DNA from: Chitinivibrio alkaliphilus ACht1
Lineage (GTDB): Bacteria > Fibrobacterota > Chitinivibrionia > Chitinivibrionales > Chitinivibrionaceae
Direction: 5' to 3'
Assembly: GCF_000474745.1 (NCBI RefSeq)
Contig: NZ_ASJR01000014.1
Coordinates: 1-64,000 of the forward strand
DNA: 64,000 nt
Both the position numbers and the translations under genes were made by a program. The notes under the pieces are model-generated. The model was not told the origin of the DNA. It saw only the letters and a program-made list of their open reading frames with translations, and ran no database searches. Positions 34,408 through 42,190 of this stretch are shown piece by piece (the first letter of the stretch is position 1; every line of letters begins with the position of its first letter).

Positions 34408-35284
34408 ATCCTCCGCGAAAGGTTAAGGTTCGTATGGGCAGGGAAATTCCCGTATAGATGCTTCCCCCCTTTTCATCATGGGGAAGAAAGGCCGCCTGTC
34501 CTGCCGTTTCAATAGTCAGCCGTGGCAAAAGAGCGTACTCTGCATTGGCAAAAACATGCTGCTCCCAGGATGCGTCATATCTCTTGACCACCCCTTCAAA
34601 ACGAACAAGCCCCCGACCATAATAGAGGGTATTGTCAAGTCCTATGGCGGTCTGTTCCTCCTCATGGACATGGCCCATTCCGTGGCCGTGAGCGCTGACG
34701 GCAACCGTCCCGTGGGAGAGGGAGAGTCCCACCACAAGATCTCCCGTGATGAAGGGGGTGATTCCCACACGGGCGGTAAGAAGCCCGGGGCCGGGAAACT
34801 CTTCAATATCCGCCATGCCGTATCCCTGGGTCAGGGCGATGCCGTAGTCTGCCATGCCAATAACCCCATCAAGGAGAATGCCGTTATCCGCCGTATTAAG
34901 GCGACTACCCCGGTAGGGCGACGCATAGGGCATTCGTTCGGGACTCCAATCGGTGAGAAGCCCCCAGGGGAGGGGCACCCTTCCCACCGAGACGTTCCAT
35001 TTTCCCATGGGGCCCTTTATCTGGCCATAGGCTTGATGGAGCATAAACTCAGAGAGATTATTATGGAGCTCCGCCTGGGCAAAGAAAATAAAACGATCAC
35101 CCCGGCTGTCCGAAATCACTTTCCGCAGGGATCCCCCCAGGGCGTTTATTTCCCCGGTGAGATCCTCATCACTTTCCCACCGTCCCCGCAAATCCTCTTC
35201 AAGATCAATAAAGAGGGTCCCAAAGGAGAGGGACACTGCACAGAGGAGGAGGGTGATACTATGAAATAATTTTACCGTCTTCAA
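34331..35284 (-). CDS. outer-membrane beta-barrel (porin-like) with His-rich loop
   Basis: The 317-residue protein has a signal peptide (LFHSITLLLCAVSLSFG) and alternating amphipathic strands ending in an aromatic-rich tail (MVLQLYRSFSTVR). The repeated motif VSVGRVPLPWGLLTDW near residue ~97 is common in phosphate-selective-porin-like barrels. One loop reads HGHGMGHVHEEE (~199-210), five histidines in twelve residues, a likely metal-binding stretch. It lies directly after the ATPase gene with a 26-base overlap and before the FMN-binding gene. A role in letting metal ions or a small redox compound through the outer membrane is inferred from the loop and the operon, not proven. Confidence 0.7.
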   Translation of the reverse strand: MKTVKLFHSITLLLCAVSLSFGTLFIDLEEDLRGRWESDEDLTGEINALGGSLRKVISDSRGDRFIFFAQAELHNNLSEFMLHQAYGQIKGPMGKWNVSVGRVPLPWGLLTDWSPERMPYASPYRGSRLNTADNGILLDGVIGMADYGIALTQGYGMADIEEFPGPGLLTARVGITPFITGDLVVGLSLSHGTVAVSAHGHGMGHVHEEEQTAIGLDNTLYYGRGLVRFEGVVKRYDASWEQHVFANAEYALLPRLTIETAGQAAFLPHDEKGGSIYTGISLPIRTLTFRGGYEYETYHEDTHSMVLQLYRSFSTVR

Positions 35285-35924
35285 GGGATACCACCTTTCC
35301 GCACCGTTTGGCCAGCTCTGTATTATGGGTTACCATAATAACGGCGATACCCCCTGAATTGAGATCTTCAAAGAGCTCTATGACCGCTTCGGCATTTTTT
35401 GTGTCAAGATTTCCCGTCGGTTCATCGGCAAGGATAACCTTCGGATCGTTTACGAGACTTCTGGCCACTGCCACCCGCTGCATTTCTCCACCGGAAAGCT
35501 CCCGGGGAAGATGCTTCATGCGATGCCCAAGGCCAACCCGTCGGAGTATTTCCGCAATTTCCTCTTCCTCTTTTTTATGATGCGAAAAGAGGAGGGGCAG
35601 GGCAACATTCTGCTGTACTGTGAGGGTGGGAATAAGAAAAAACTGCTGGAAGACAAAGCCGATGGTGGAGCGGCGGATCTCTCCGAGGACGGCCTCACTG
35701 CCCGCCTCCACTTCCTGATTTTCCACAAAGACCCGTCCCGCCGTGGGGTGATCCATACAGCCGGCCACATTGAGCAGGGTAGTTTTCCCGGAGCCCGATG
35801 GGCCGCAAATAGCTGTGTATTCACCGGCGGCAATGGAGAGGCTGATTCCATCAAGGGCGTGTACTTCCTCAATTCCCCGTTTGTATATTTTGGTAACCCC
35901 GTCAAGGGTGATAATATTACTCAT
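35259..35924 (-). CDS. ABC transporter ATPase (LolD/MacB type)
   Basis: The 221-residue subunit has Walker A GPSGSGKTT (~41-49), a Q-loop in FVFQQFFLIP, the signature LSGGEMQRVAVARSL, Walker B VILADEPTG and the switch His in MVTHN. The LSGGEMQRVA signature and short length place it with LolD/MacB/FtsE-type ATPases that work as mechanotransmitters rather than importers. Its partner is the permease encoded just upstream (8-base overlap). Confidence 0.95.
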   Translation of the reverse strand: MSNIITLDGVTKIYKRGIEEVHALDGISLSIAAGEYTAICGPSGSGKTTLLNVAGCMDHPTAGRVFVENQEVEAGSEAVLGEIRRSTIGFVFQQFFLIPTLTVQQNVALPLLFSHHKKEEEEIAEILRRVGLGHRMKHLPRELSGGEMQRVAVARSLVNDPKVILADEPTGNLDTKNAEAVIELFEDLNSGGIAVIMVTHNTELAKRCGKVVSLEDGKIIS

Positions 35925-37092
35925 TTCTCAAGACCTCCATGGGAACAATAGACGACGCTTTCAGGGCCGGATAGAGGGCGCATAACAGCCCCGTTGACAC
36001 AGACAGAACAAGGGAGAGCAGGACAATGTCAAGGCCCGGCGATACGATGGATCCGGCGGGAACATAGGCCACCAGAAGGGTGCGCAGAAAGGATCCCGCA
36101 ATGGGAGTTATGACAAGTCCAAGAATGATTCCCGCCAGGGCTCCTGCCAGGCAGATAAGCAGGGTCTCAGCCGTAATAAGCTTCAGAATATCAGATCTGC
36201 GTGCTCCCACACATTTCAGATAGGCTATTTCACGTTTGCGCTCCATTACTGCCATGAGCATGGTGTTGATAATGCCGAAGACAGAAACACCGAAGGCAAC
36301 CCCCACCATGACAAACATGATGGTGCGTGTGGCGGCAAAAAAACCAAGGATACCATCGCTGAGCTCCTTGGCACCAAGGACGTAATATCCTTCAGGGAGT
36401 TGTCCGCGCAGTTCAAGGCTTATCTCCTGCAGGCGGTCGATATCATGCAACTTCAAGGCGATTGCAGAAAGACGTCCTTCACGGTTAATCATTTTCTGAG
36501 CTGTCTCCAGGGGCAGAAAAAAGATACCATCATCCTGGGAGTAACTTCGTTCAAGGATCCCCGTGACGGTGAACACCATGTCAAAGGGTTCTGAATAGAT
36601 TTGATCTCCCACGGAGACATTTTCAATTTGCGCCATGTCTGCCCCAAGAATAACGGATTTTTCATCCTCAAACCATCCACCTTCTTCAAGGGTCCAGTCG
36701 GGACGAAGCCCATGTATGGCGTCGGTGATGCCCATGAAAATATCTGTCCGGGAGCCATCGGGGAGGGTTTCGGCAAAGAGCTTGAAGGGGAGTATGGCCG
36801 ATACTCCCTCGGTCTCTTCCACCATGGGGATAATCTCTTCCTCCACATAGAGGGGGCTTAATCCGCCTTGAGCTATGACAGAGGAGGCCTCAATGGGACA
36901 TCCCTCCTTTGTGAGATAGAGGTGGACCCCCGTATTTTCCACAAGATCCCGCTGGACCGATTCCTGATAGCCCCGGTCAACGGAGAGTACCACCACAAGG
37001 GTGGCCGCCGCCACCATGACGCTGAGCGCCGTCAGAAAGGCGCGCATGGTGCTGCGGCGGATGTTGTTGAGGGCAAGATGAAGAATATTCAT
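35917..37092 (-). CDS. ABC transporter permease (MacB/FtsX family)
   Basis: The 391-residue permease has the MacB topology. TM1 is at ~18-38 (RAFLTALSVMVAAATLVVVL), then a ~220-residue periplasmic domain (MacB_PCD; MVEETEGVSAILPFKLFAET), then three C-terminal TMs at ~255-385 with the FtsX core (FGVSVFGIINTMLMAVMERK, REIAYLKCVGARRSDIL). Such permeases extract lipoproteins or drive periplasmic partners instead of moving small solutes. It overlaps the lipoprotein gene by 4 bases and the ATPase gene by 8. Confidence 0.93.
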   Translation of the reverse strand: MNILHLALNNIRRSTMRAFLTALSVMVAAATLVVVLSVDRGYQESVQRDLVENTGVHLYLTKEGCPIEASSVIAQGGLSPLYVEEEIIPMVEETEGVSAILPFKLFAETLPDGSRTDIFMGITDAIHGLRPDWTLEEGGWFEDEKSVILGADMAQIENVSVGDQIYSEPFDMVFTVTGILERSYSQDDGIFFLPLETAQKMINREGRLSAIALKLHDIDRLQEISLELRGQLPEGYYVLGAKELSDGILGFFAATRTIMFVMVGVAFGVSVFGIINTMLMAVMERKREIAYLKCVGARRSDILKLITAETLLICLAGALAGIILGLVITPIAGSFLRTLLVAYVPAGSIVSPGLDIVLLSLVLSVSTGLLCALYPALKASSIVPMEVLRNE

Positions 37093-37469
37093 GACTGCCC
37101 TCCCCGGAGGAGTTCAAGGCCCGTGGCGGTGAGTACGGTCTGACCAGAACCGGCATGTATCTGTGCGGTCACACGCAGGCGCTGTCCCGGCTGCATGCGG
37201 GGCGCCTTCGTATCACCTTCCATATACACCGTAACAGCCTGTCCGCGTTCGGTATAGGTAAAATCACACCGGGAGGAACACAGGGCCGACATGGTTCCTT
37301 CCAGCACCACGGTCTCACCGTGAAATTCGGCGGGGTTTTCGAGTATTTCCGCCAGGGGAGTAGCTTGTACATCCTCATCGGCGGGAGTTCCCGTTGTTTT
37401 TGAATCGGAGCAGGCCCCAAGAATAACGGCGATACACATCAGAGTAAATACGAGAATTTGGTTTTTCAT
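37089..37469 (-). CDS. OB-fold lipoprotein of the ABC/FMN operon
   Basis: The ATG at 37469 (AAAGGAA upstream) gives 126 residues; the longer frame adds a non-signal-like N-terminus. A lipobox (VILGAC, Cys20) marks it as a lipoprotein. The mature part (PAEFHGETVVLEGTMSALCS, then AVTVYMEGDTKAPRMQPGQR) resembles a small OB-fold such as tRNA_anti-like/BOF periplasmic proteins. A Cys-x-x-x-Cys (CSSRC) could bind metal or form a disulfide. It is the first gene of the tightly packed operon and lies 40 bases downstream of the CAAATG/CATTTG palindrome, the probable operator. Confidence 0.75.
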   Translation of the reverse strand: MKNQILVFTLMCIAVILGACSDSKTTGTPADEDVQATPLAEILENPAEFHGETVVLEGTMSALCSSRCDFTYTERGQAVTVYMEGDTKAPRMQPGQRLRVTAQIHAGSGQTVLTATGLELLRGGQS

Positions 37470-37508
37470 TTTTCGTTCCTTTTTAAAGTTTTTGGGTAGA
37501 TAATACAG

Positions 37509-37526
37509 CAAATGCATTTGCATTTG
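37509..37526. promoter_or_regulatory. palindromic operator candidate upstream of the ABC/FMN operon
   Basis: CAAATG-CATTTG-CATTTG consists of one hexamer, its reverse complement, and a second copy of the latter. It contains the perfect 12-base palindrome CAAATGCATTTG and the overlapping repeat AAATGCA-TT-TGCATTT. The hexamer-array layout recalls Fur-family (Fur/Zur) boxes. It lies 40 bases upstream of the lipoprotein ATG, where a repressor site would be expected. Confidence 0.5.
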
Positions 37527-37550
37527 TGGTGTTACTTTAAAAAAGAGGTA

Positions 37551-37952
37551 TCAACAGAGGAGACGTACGGTTTTGAGCTTTCGCGTGGAGGCGAATTCCT
37601 TTGCACACTTCGCTTCGGAAGAGATGGAGCGAAATAGGGGGGGCATTTTCAAAATAGATACGGGTATGATTCCCGCTTCTGTATGCGTATGAACGGATAT
37701 TTCAAATGTGGGAATAGAAGACACGGTGATGAGTGGCTGTTGGTGTGTCTCATGAAACGCGCAATTTTTGCAGTGCTCTCCATCAGTGCAAGTATCACAA
37801 CAGTTGAGAGGATTCTCCTCGTGATGCGTATCTACACAGGAGAGGTCTTCCATATTGTGCACATGCAGGCAGTGCTCCGGGGAAAGGCCGAAGAGTCCTG
37901 CTGAAAGCAGGAGTACGAAGAGTATTGTTCTGTGCAGTACGACGTGCTTCAT
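37551..37952 (-). CDS. exported Cys/His-rich protein, putative metal binder
   Basis: The 133-residue product has a signal peptide (HRTILFVLLLSAGLFGLS). Residues ~26-70 hold seven cysteines and eight histidines, including EHCLHVHNMEDLSCVDTHH and NCCDTCTDGEHCKNCAFHE. No known zinc-finger spacing fits exactly. Extracytoplasmic metal binding, for example of zinc, copper or arsenite, is inferred. It is on the same strand as the ABC/FMN operon, 81 bases upstream of the lipoprotein ATG, and lies beyond the end of the ars operon. It may be the first member of the ABC operon or separately controlled by the palindrome in between. Confidence 0.6.
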   Translation of the reverse strand: MKHVVLHRTILFVLLLSAGLFGLSPEHCLHVHNMEDLSCVDTHHEENPLNCCDTCTDGEHCKNCAFHETHQQPLITVSSIPTFEISVHTHTEAGIIPVSILKMPPLFRSISSEAKCAKEFASTRKLKTVRLLC

Positions 37953-38122
37953 ATCTATCTCCTTCTATAAAGATATACTTTTGTTTGGGTGAATGCAAAA
38001 AAATAGTATTCCCTAACTCTTTTCTCCGCAGGAGCGAGAGTAGCCGCACAGGTTCTGAAGCTTATAGCCCAAGTCGTTTTGAGAAAAAGGGGAGACCGTA
38101 ATGTTTCGAAAAATAGCGGAGG

Positions 38123-38157
38123 GCATAGCTCTTCAAAAGAGGGTGAAGAGCCTATGC
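38123..38157 (-). terminator. hairpin downstream of the ars operon
   Basis: GCATAGCTCTTC and GAAGAGCCTATGC pair over 12 bp with one bulged C and a 10-base loop. It starts 10 bases past the acr3 stop on the minus strand. There is no clear U tract, so it may protect the 3' end or need Rho. Confidence 0.5.
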
Positions 38158-38167
38158 TTGTGGGCGT

Positions 38168-39232
38168 TTAATGGACGGGGGAGTTCTGTGCTGGAAACCA
38201 CCTTCGGGTCCCATTGGCAATTTTCACCAGGGTCAGCATGAGGGGTACTTCCACCAAAATCCCCACCACCGTGGCAAGGGCGGCACCGGATTGCAGACCA
38301 AAAAGGGATATGGCCACGGCCACGGCAAGTTCAAAGAAATTGCTGGCACCGATAAGCCCCGCCGGGGCGGCGATAGTGTGGGGGAGTTTCCATACCCATG
38401 CCCAGCCATAGGCAACAAAAAATATACAGAAGGTTTGAATAATAAGCGGTACGGCAATAAGCACGATATGCAGGGGATTATTCAAAATAACCTCACCCTG
38501 AAATGAAAAGAGAATAATCAGGGTCAAAAGAAGGCCGATAATGGGAATACGGTCAAATTTTTTCAAAAAAACCTTTTCAAAATAATCTGCACCTTTTTTT
38601 TGTATGACAATCTTGCGTGAGGCATAGCCTGCAGAGAGCGGTACAAGAATAAAAAGCATAACCGACAGAAGGAGTGTGTCATAGGGGACAAGGACGTCAC
38701 TTACCCCGAGAAGAATCATCACAATGGGTGCAAAGGCCACAAGGAGTATCAGATTATTAATAGAGACCTGTACCAGGGTGTAGGCGGGGTTTCCCTTTGT
38801 CAGATGACTCCAGACAAACACCATGGCCGTGCAGGGGGCTGCTCCAAGAAGCACCGCTCCGGCAATATACTCTGTGGCAAGATCATCGGGGATAAGCCCG
38901 CCAAAGATCACACGGAGAAAAAGCCAGGCAAAAAAGAACATTGTGAAGGGTTTGATGAGCCAGTTGGTGGAACAGGTTACAATAAGCCCCCTTGGCATTT
39001 TCAGGGCGTTTACCACGCTGGCAAAGTCAATTTTCAGCATCATAGGGTAAATCATCATCCAGATAAGCACCGCAACGGGAATCGATACCTGCGCATATTC
39101 CCATTGACTGAGTGTCTCCGGTATGAGGGGGAAAAACTGCCCGAGAAATACACCGGCCACAATGCATATGATCACCCAAAGGGTAAGATAGCGTTCAAAA
39201 AATCCAAGGGGACTGTTGTTTTGTGTACTCAT
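38168..39232 (-). CDS. acr3: ACR3-family arsenite efflux permease
   Basis: The 354-residue membrane protein has ten hydrophobic segments of the BART superfamily. Family signatures are GAVLLGAAPCTAMVFVWSHL with the essential Cys, VSINNLILLVAFAPIVMILLG, and IGASNFFELAVAVAISLFGL. It expels arsenite across the inner membrane using the proton gradient. It lies nine bases after the ArsJ gene and is the last gene of arsR-GAPDH-arsJ-acr3. With ArsJ this gives export of both As(III) and arsenylated 3-phosphoglycerate. Confidence 0.95.
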   Translation of the reverse strand: MSTQNNSPLGFFERYLTLWVIICIVAGVFLGQFFPLIPETLSQWEYAQVSIPVAVLIWMMIYPMMLKIDFASVVNALKMPRGLIVTCSTNWLIKPFTMFFFAWLFLRVIFGGLIPDDLATEYIAGAVLLGAAPCTAMVFVWSHLTKGNPAYTLVQVSINNLILLVAFAPIVMILLGVSDVLVPYDTLLLSVMLFILVPLSAGYASRKIVIQKKGADYFEKVFLKKFDRIPIIGLLLTLIILFSFQGEVILNNPLHIVLIAVPLIIQTFCIFFVAYGWAWVWKLPHTIAAPAGLIGASNFFELAVAVAISLFGLQSGAALATVVGILVEVPLMLTLVKIANGTRRWFPAQNSPVH

Positions 39233-39241
39233 TGGTTCTCC

Positions 39242-40471
39242 TTAGGGCATTTTTTGAGAAATATCTGTTTTTGATGAATCAGGAAGAATGCCCGTAATGG
39301 CCGTGGTAATAATCAAAAATACCGTGGATCCTGCCAGGGCAGCACTGACCCCACCCCACTGAAAAAGTATTCCCGATAAGAATGTTCCCGTGAGGCGGCC
39401 CCCCGCATTTGCCATATAGTAAAACCCCACATTTGTTGCGGCGGTATCTCCATGGGCAAAGGCAAGGACAAGGTAGGAATGTACACTTGAGTTTACCGCA
39501 AAGGCTGCGCCGAAGAGAAACAGTCCGGCGATGATGATTATCTCAGGATGTGGTACGGTATGGAAGAGGAGCGTAATTGCCCCCATAACAGCGGTAAGAA
39601 TACAGGAGATTGTCATGGTGGTTGTTTTTCCGGGAGCCCTTTTTGTTTTTCTTCCCAAGAGAGCGGGGGCTCCGGCCTGAACACCTCCATAGATAATTAC
39701 CCAGACTGCCATGAAAGTGCCCACCTGACTATGGGTCCACCCCAAGGTGCGGGAGAAATAGATTGGTATGGCTACGACAAACCATATATCACGGGCGGCA
39801 AAGAGAAATACCCGGGCTGCTGAGAGAATTTTGATGTTTTTCTGCTGTCTAAAGAGTCCCTGAAATGGTTTCGGCTGCGCAGGGGCACCAATTCTGGGGG
39901 GGAGAAACAAAAGAGATCCCCCCAGGGATACAAGGATAAGCAGCGCCAGAATAATCAGGGCGTTGGAGAAGCCGAAATACTGCAGGAGAAATCCCCCCAC
40001 AAAAAAACCGGCCCCTTTTACGGCATTTTTTGACCCCGTAAGAACGGCGACCCACTTAAAAAGCAGGGCATTCTTCTGCTGGGGGATCAGGTATTTTATG
40101 GCGGTTTTGGAACTCATTTTTGTCAAATCCTTTGCAATGCCTGAGAGGGACTGCATGGTCATAACAAAGGGTATTGCAACAGCGGCAGGCCAGTCATGAT
40201 TCAAAAAACTGAGCCCAATGAGAGCAACCGGCTGAATGGACAAGCCCCAGATTAATGGAGCCTTCAGTCCGTATTTTTGCCCAAACCACCCGCCAAAAAG
40301 GTTGGTAAGCATTCCAAAGAATTCATAGAGAAGAAAGAGGAATGCCAGGGTCACCGGAGAATATCCAAGACGGTGAAAATAGAGGAGGATAAGCATTCTG
40401 ATGGCACCATCAGTAAGCATGAAAGACCAGTATGCTCCGGTGACAACGGCGTAGGATTTTATACTGTTCAT
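39242..40471 (-). CDS. arsJ: ArsJ, MFS exporter of 1-arseno-3-phosphoglycerate
   Basis: The ATG at 40471 overlaps the GAPDH stop (ATGA), giving 409 residues; the longer TTG frame is inside GAPDH. About twelve membrane segments fit the MFS. Stretches such as [20 protein letters not shown] near the N-terminus and [15 protein letters not shown] near ~120 match ArsJ. Next to a GAPDH gene in an ars operon the function is well supported: GAPDH makes unstable 1-arseno-3-phosphoglycerate from arsenate and ArsJ exports it, where it falls apart. That route removes As(V) without reducing it. Confidence 0.93.
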   Translation of the reverse strand: MNSIKSYAVVTGAYWSFMLTDGAIRMLILLYFHRLGYSPVTLAFLFLLYEFFGMLTNLFGGWFGQKYGLKAPLIWGLSIQPVALIGLSFLNHDWPAAVAIPFVMTMQSLSGIAKDLTKMSSKTAIKYLIPQQKNALLFKWVAVLTGSKNAVKGAGFFVGGFLLQYFGFSNALIILALLILVSLGGSLLFLPPRIGAPAQPKPFQGLFRQQKNIKILSAARVFLFAARDIWFVVAIPIYFSRTLGWTHSQVGTFMAVWVIIYGGVQAGAPALLGRKTKRAPGKTTTMTISCILTAVMGAITLLFHTVPHPEIIIIAGLFLFGAAFAVNSSVHSYLVLAFAHGDTAATNVGFYYMANAGGRLTGTFLSGILFQWGGVSAALAGSTVFLIITTAITGILPDSSKTDISQKMP

Positions 40472-41466
40472 AGGGCCTGTGCCACTTTCCTGCAAAGGTC
40501 TGACATACGGTGTACATACCCTGTCTCATTATCATACCACGCAAGAATTTTTACCTGGCGCTTGTCAACCACCATGGTGGATTGTGCATCAATAATGGCA
40601 GATCTGGTGTCGTTGGTATAATCCACAGATACAAGGGGGCGTTCTTCATATCCCAGAATACCCGCAAGGGTTGTGGTGGAAGCTTCCTTAAAAAGGGCAT
40701 TTACTTCCTCTGCCGTTGTGTCCCGTTCCACTTCAAAAACACAATCTGTAAGGGATGCGTTGAGGAGGGGAACCCGAACGGCCAGGCCGTTTAATTTTCC
40801 CGTAAGTTCAGGATAAATCATGGTAATGGCCGTGGCAGAACCGGTGGTGGTTGGTATTAAGGAGGAGCCGCATGCCCGTGCCCGGCGAAGATCCTTGTGG
40901 GGGGCATCAACAATGCGCTGTGTGTTTGTAATATTGTGAATTGTGGTGATACTGCCGTGTGCAATGCCGATATTTTCCTGCAGTACCTTCACCACAGGAG
41001 CAAGGCAGTTTGTTGTGCATGATGCGGCGGTGAGAAGTTTTTTGTCGGGCCTATAGAGTGAATCGTTTACACCGTATACGATATTACAGGCTCCTTTTTT
41101 GACGGGGGCTGATACAATAACCGTATCGGCTCCGTTTTTGAAATATGGTACAAGCTCCTCTTCCTTCCGAAAGGCACCGCTGCACTCCACCACGATATCA
41201 ATATCGGGAAGGGGGACAGCGGCGGGAGTTTTTTCCTGTGTATGTAGAATTTCCCTGTTGGCAATACAGAGGGACTTTTCTGTATGTGTTACGGGAACAT
41301 CCCAGGTTCCGTGAATGGAGTCAAAGGTAAGAAGATGTGCAAGGCCGGCCGTATCCCCCATGGGTTCGTTTATTGCGACAATCTCGAAGGATGGGTCTCC
41401 ATGGGCCGCACGAAAAAAGAGGCGTCCCATTCTTCCAAATCCATTAATCAGTACTCGTTTTTTCAT
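40468..41466 (-). CDS. ArsJ-associated glyceraldehyde-3-phosphate dehydrogenase
   Basis: The 332-residue enzyme has the NAD-binding start [18 protein letters not shown], the catalytic [15 protein letters not shown] motif and [21 protein letters not shown]-terminal [15 protein letters not shown] is also canonical. It oxidises glyceraldehyde-3-phosphate with arsenate in place of phosphate. Association with arsJ (4-base overlap) and arsR (22 bases upstream) marks it as the arsenic-specific paralogue, not the glycolytic one. Its sequence is diverged from housekeeping GapA in places (e.g. [20 protein letters not shown]), matching the known ArsJ-linked clade. Confidence 0.95.
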   Translation of the reverse strand: MKKRVLINGFGRMGRLFFRAAHGDPSFEIVAINEPMGDTAGLAHLLTFDSIHGTWDVPVTHTEKSLCIANREILHTQEKTPAAVPLPDIDIVVECSGAFRKEEELVPYFKNGADTVIVSAPVKKGACNIVYGVNDSLYRPDKKLLTAASCTTNCLAPVVKVLQENIGIAHGSITTIHNITNTQRIVDAPHKDLRRARACGSSLIPTTTGSATAITMIYPELTGKLNGLAVRVPLLNASLTDCVFEVERDTTAEEVNALFKEASTTTLAGILGYEERPLVSVDYTNDTRSAIIDAQSTMVVDKRQVKILAWYDNETGYVHRMSDLCRKVAQAL

Positions 41467-41488
41467 AGATATTTCCTTTTTTACAGTG

Positions 41489-41812
41489 TTACGAACAGGC
41501 GACTTTCTTCACCATGGCTCTGTCTTGTCCTATCTGAGGCTCCTTTTCAAGGGTCGAAGCGACCCATATGAGTACGGGATGGGCTTTCATGGGTTCAGGG
41601 ATATGATAGAGCATCCACCGCCCCTTTTTTTCTCCTTGCACAAGACCTGTTTCCATGAGGAGAGCCATGTGATTTGATACGGTTGCTCCGGAAACATTGA
41701 GCATTGCTCGGATATGGTAGGCACAGAGGGGCTCTTCTGTGAGTAAGGCCCCGAGAATCCGCAGGCGGTTTTTATCAGAAAGAGCTTTAAACAGGGTTGC
41801 ACAGGTATCCAT
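41489..41812 (-). CDS. arsR: ArsR-family arsenic-responsive repressor
   Basis: The ATG at 41812 gives 107 residues, the usual ArsR length; upstream frame residues are Phe/Pro-rich and unlike the family. The winged helix includes [28 protein letters not shown] and [18 protein letters not shown]. Cysteines sit at residue 4, in PLCAYHI and near the C-terminus (KKVACS). The classic CVC pair in the DNA-recognition helix is missing, so As(III) probably binds a different Cys set. It is first in the ars operon, and an inverted repeat lies 15 bases upstream of its ATG. Confidence 0.9.
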   Translation of the reverse strand: MDTCATLFKALSDKNRLRILGALLTEEPLCAYHIRAMLNVSGATVSNHMALLMETGLVQGEKKGRWMLYHIPEPMKAHPVLIWVASTLEKEPQIGQDRAMVKKVACS

Positions 41813-41827
41813 GGTAGTCACACTTTC

Positions 41828-41851
41828 ATAGTTATCTAAATAGCTAACTAT
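41828..41851 (-). promoter_or_regulatory. ArsR operator candidate
   Basis: ATAGTTA and TAACTAT form a perfect 7-bp inverted repeat around a 10-base centre, 15 bases upstream of the arsR ATG. The adjacent minus-strand TATATTATAG (about 41849-41858) would serve as -10, so binding would block transcription of arsR-GAPDH-arsJ-acr3. Size and position suit SmtB/ArsR sites. Confidence 0.7.
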
Positions 41852-42002
41852 AATATAAAAAGGGAAAAAGAGAGGGGGGATGGCTTTTTTATTTTTACAC
41901 AATTCTAATATTTACGAACCTTGGTTGTTCAGTGCATACAAAGAGAGGAGTACTCAGAACGTTCTTTGGACAAGTAGTATGACAAGACAAGGTGATATGA
42001 GA

Positions 42003-42026
42003 ACGGGTTCCCCGTGGGGAACCCGT
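42003..42026. repeat. perfect palindromic hairpin
   Basis: ACGGGTTCCCC-GT-GGGGAACCCGT is a palindrome of 11-base arms. It can fold as a 10-bp stem with a CGTG loop. On the minus strand it follows the T tract of the larger terminator, so it may back it up or be a separate binding site. Confidence 0.6.
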
Positions 42027-42102
42027 GAAAAAAAAGTTTCGGTAGGTGTTCTCTTTGGTTTGGTGGGAGGGGTATAACAAGGAGAACTGTGTACCGAAAC
42101 TT
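42027..42102 (-). terminator. long two-stem terminator of the hybrid kinase gene
   Basis: On the minus strand AAGTTTCGGTA (from 42102) pairs with TACCGAAACTT (to 42034), and inside it GTTCTCCTTG pairs with CAAAGAGAAC with one G-U pair. A run of eight T follows directly. The stem totals 21 bp with a short internal loop, much larger than a normal terminator, 89 bases after the kinase stop. Confidence 0.7.
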
Positions 42103-42190
42103 TATGTACCGGTAATATATACCCACAACATCAACTATTTGTTCTTTTTCGTAAAAATAAGAGGATAAGTGTAGACATGAGGTCCACACG

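Noticed and set aside
34478-35269. 263-codon plus-strand frame opposite the barrel gene
   Set aside because: Antisense shadow of a gene with a clear signal peptide and barrel pattern; no ribosome site.
42003-42026. GC-rich palindrome as a plus-strand terminator
   Set aside because: On the plus strand it is followed by A, not T, and no plus-strand gene ends here.
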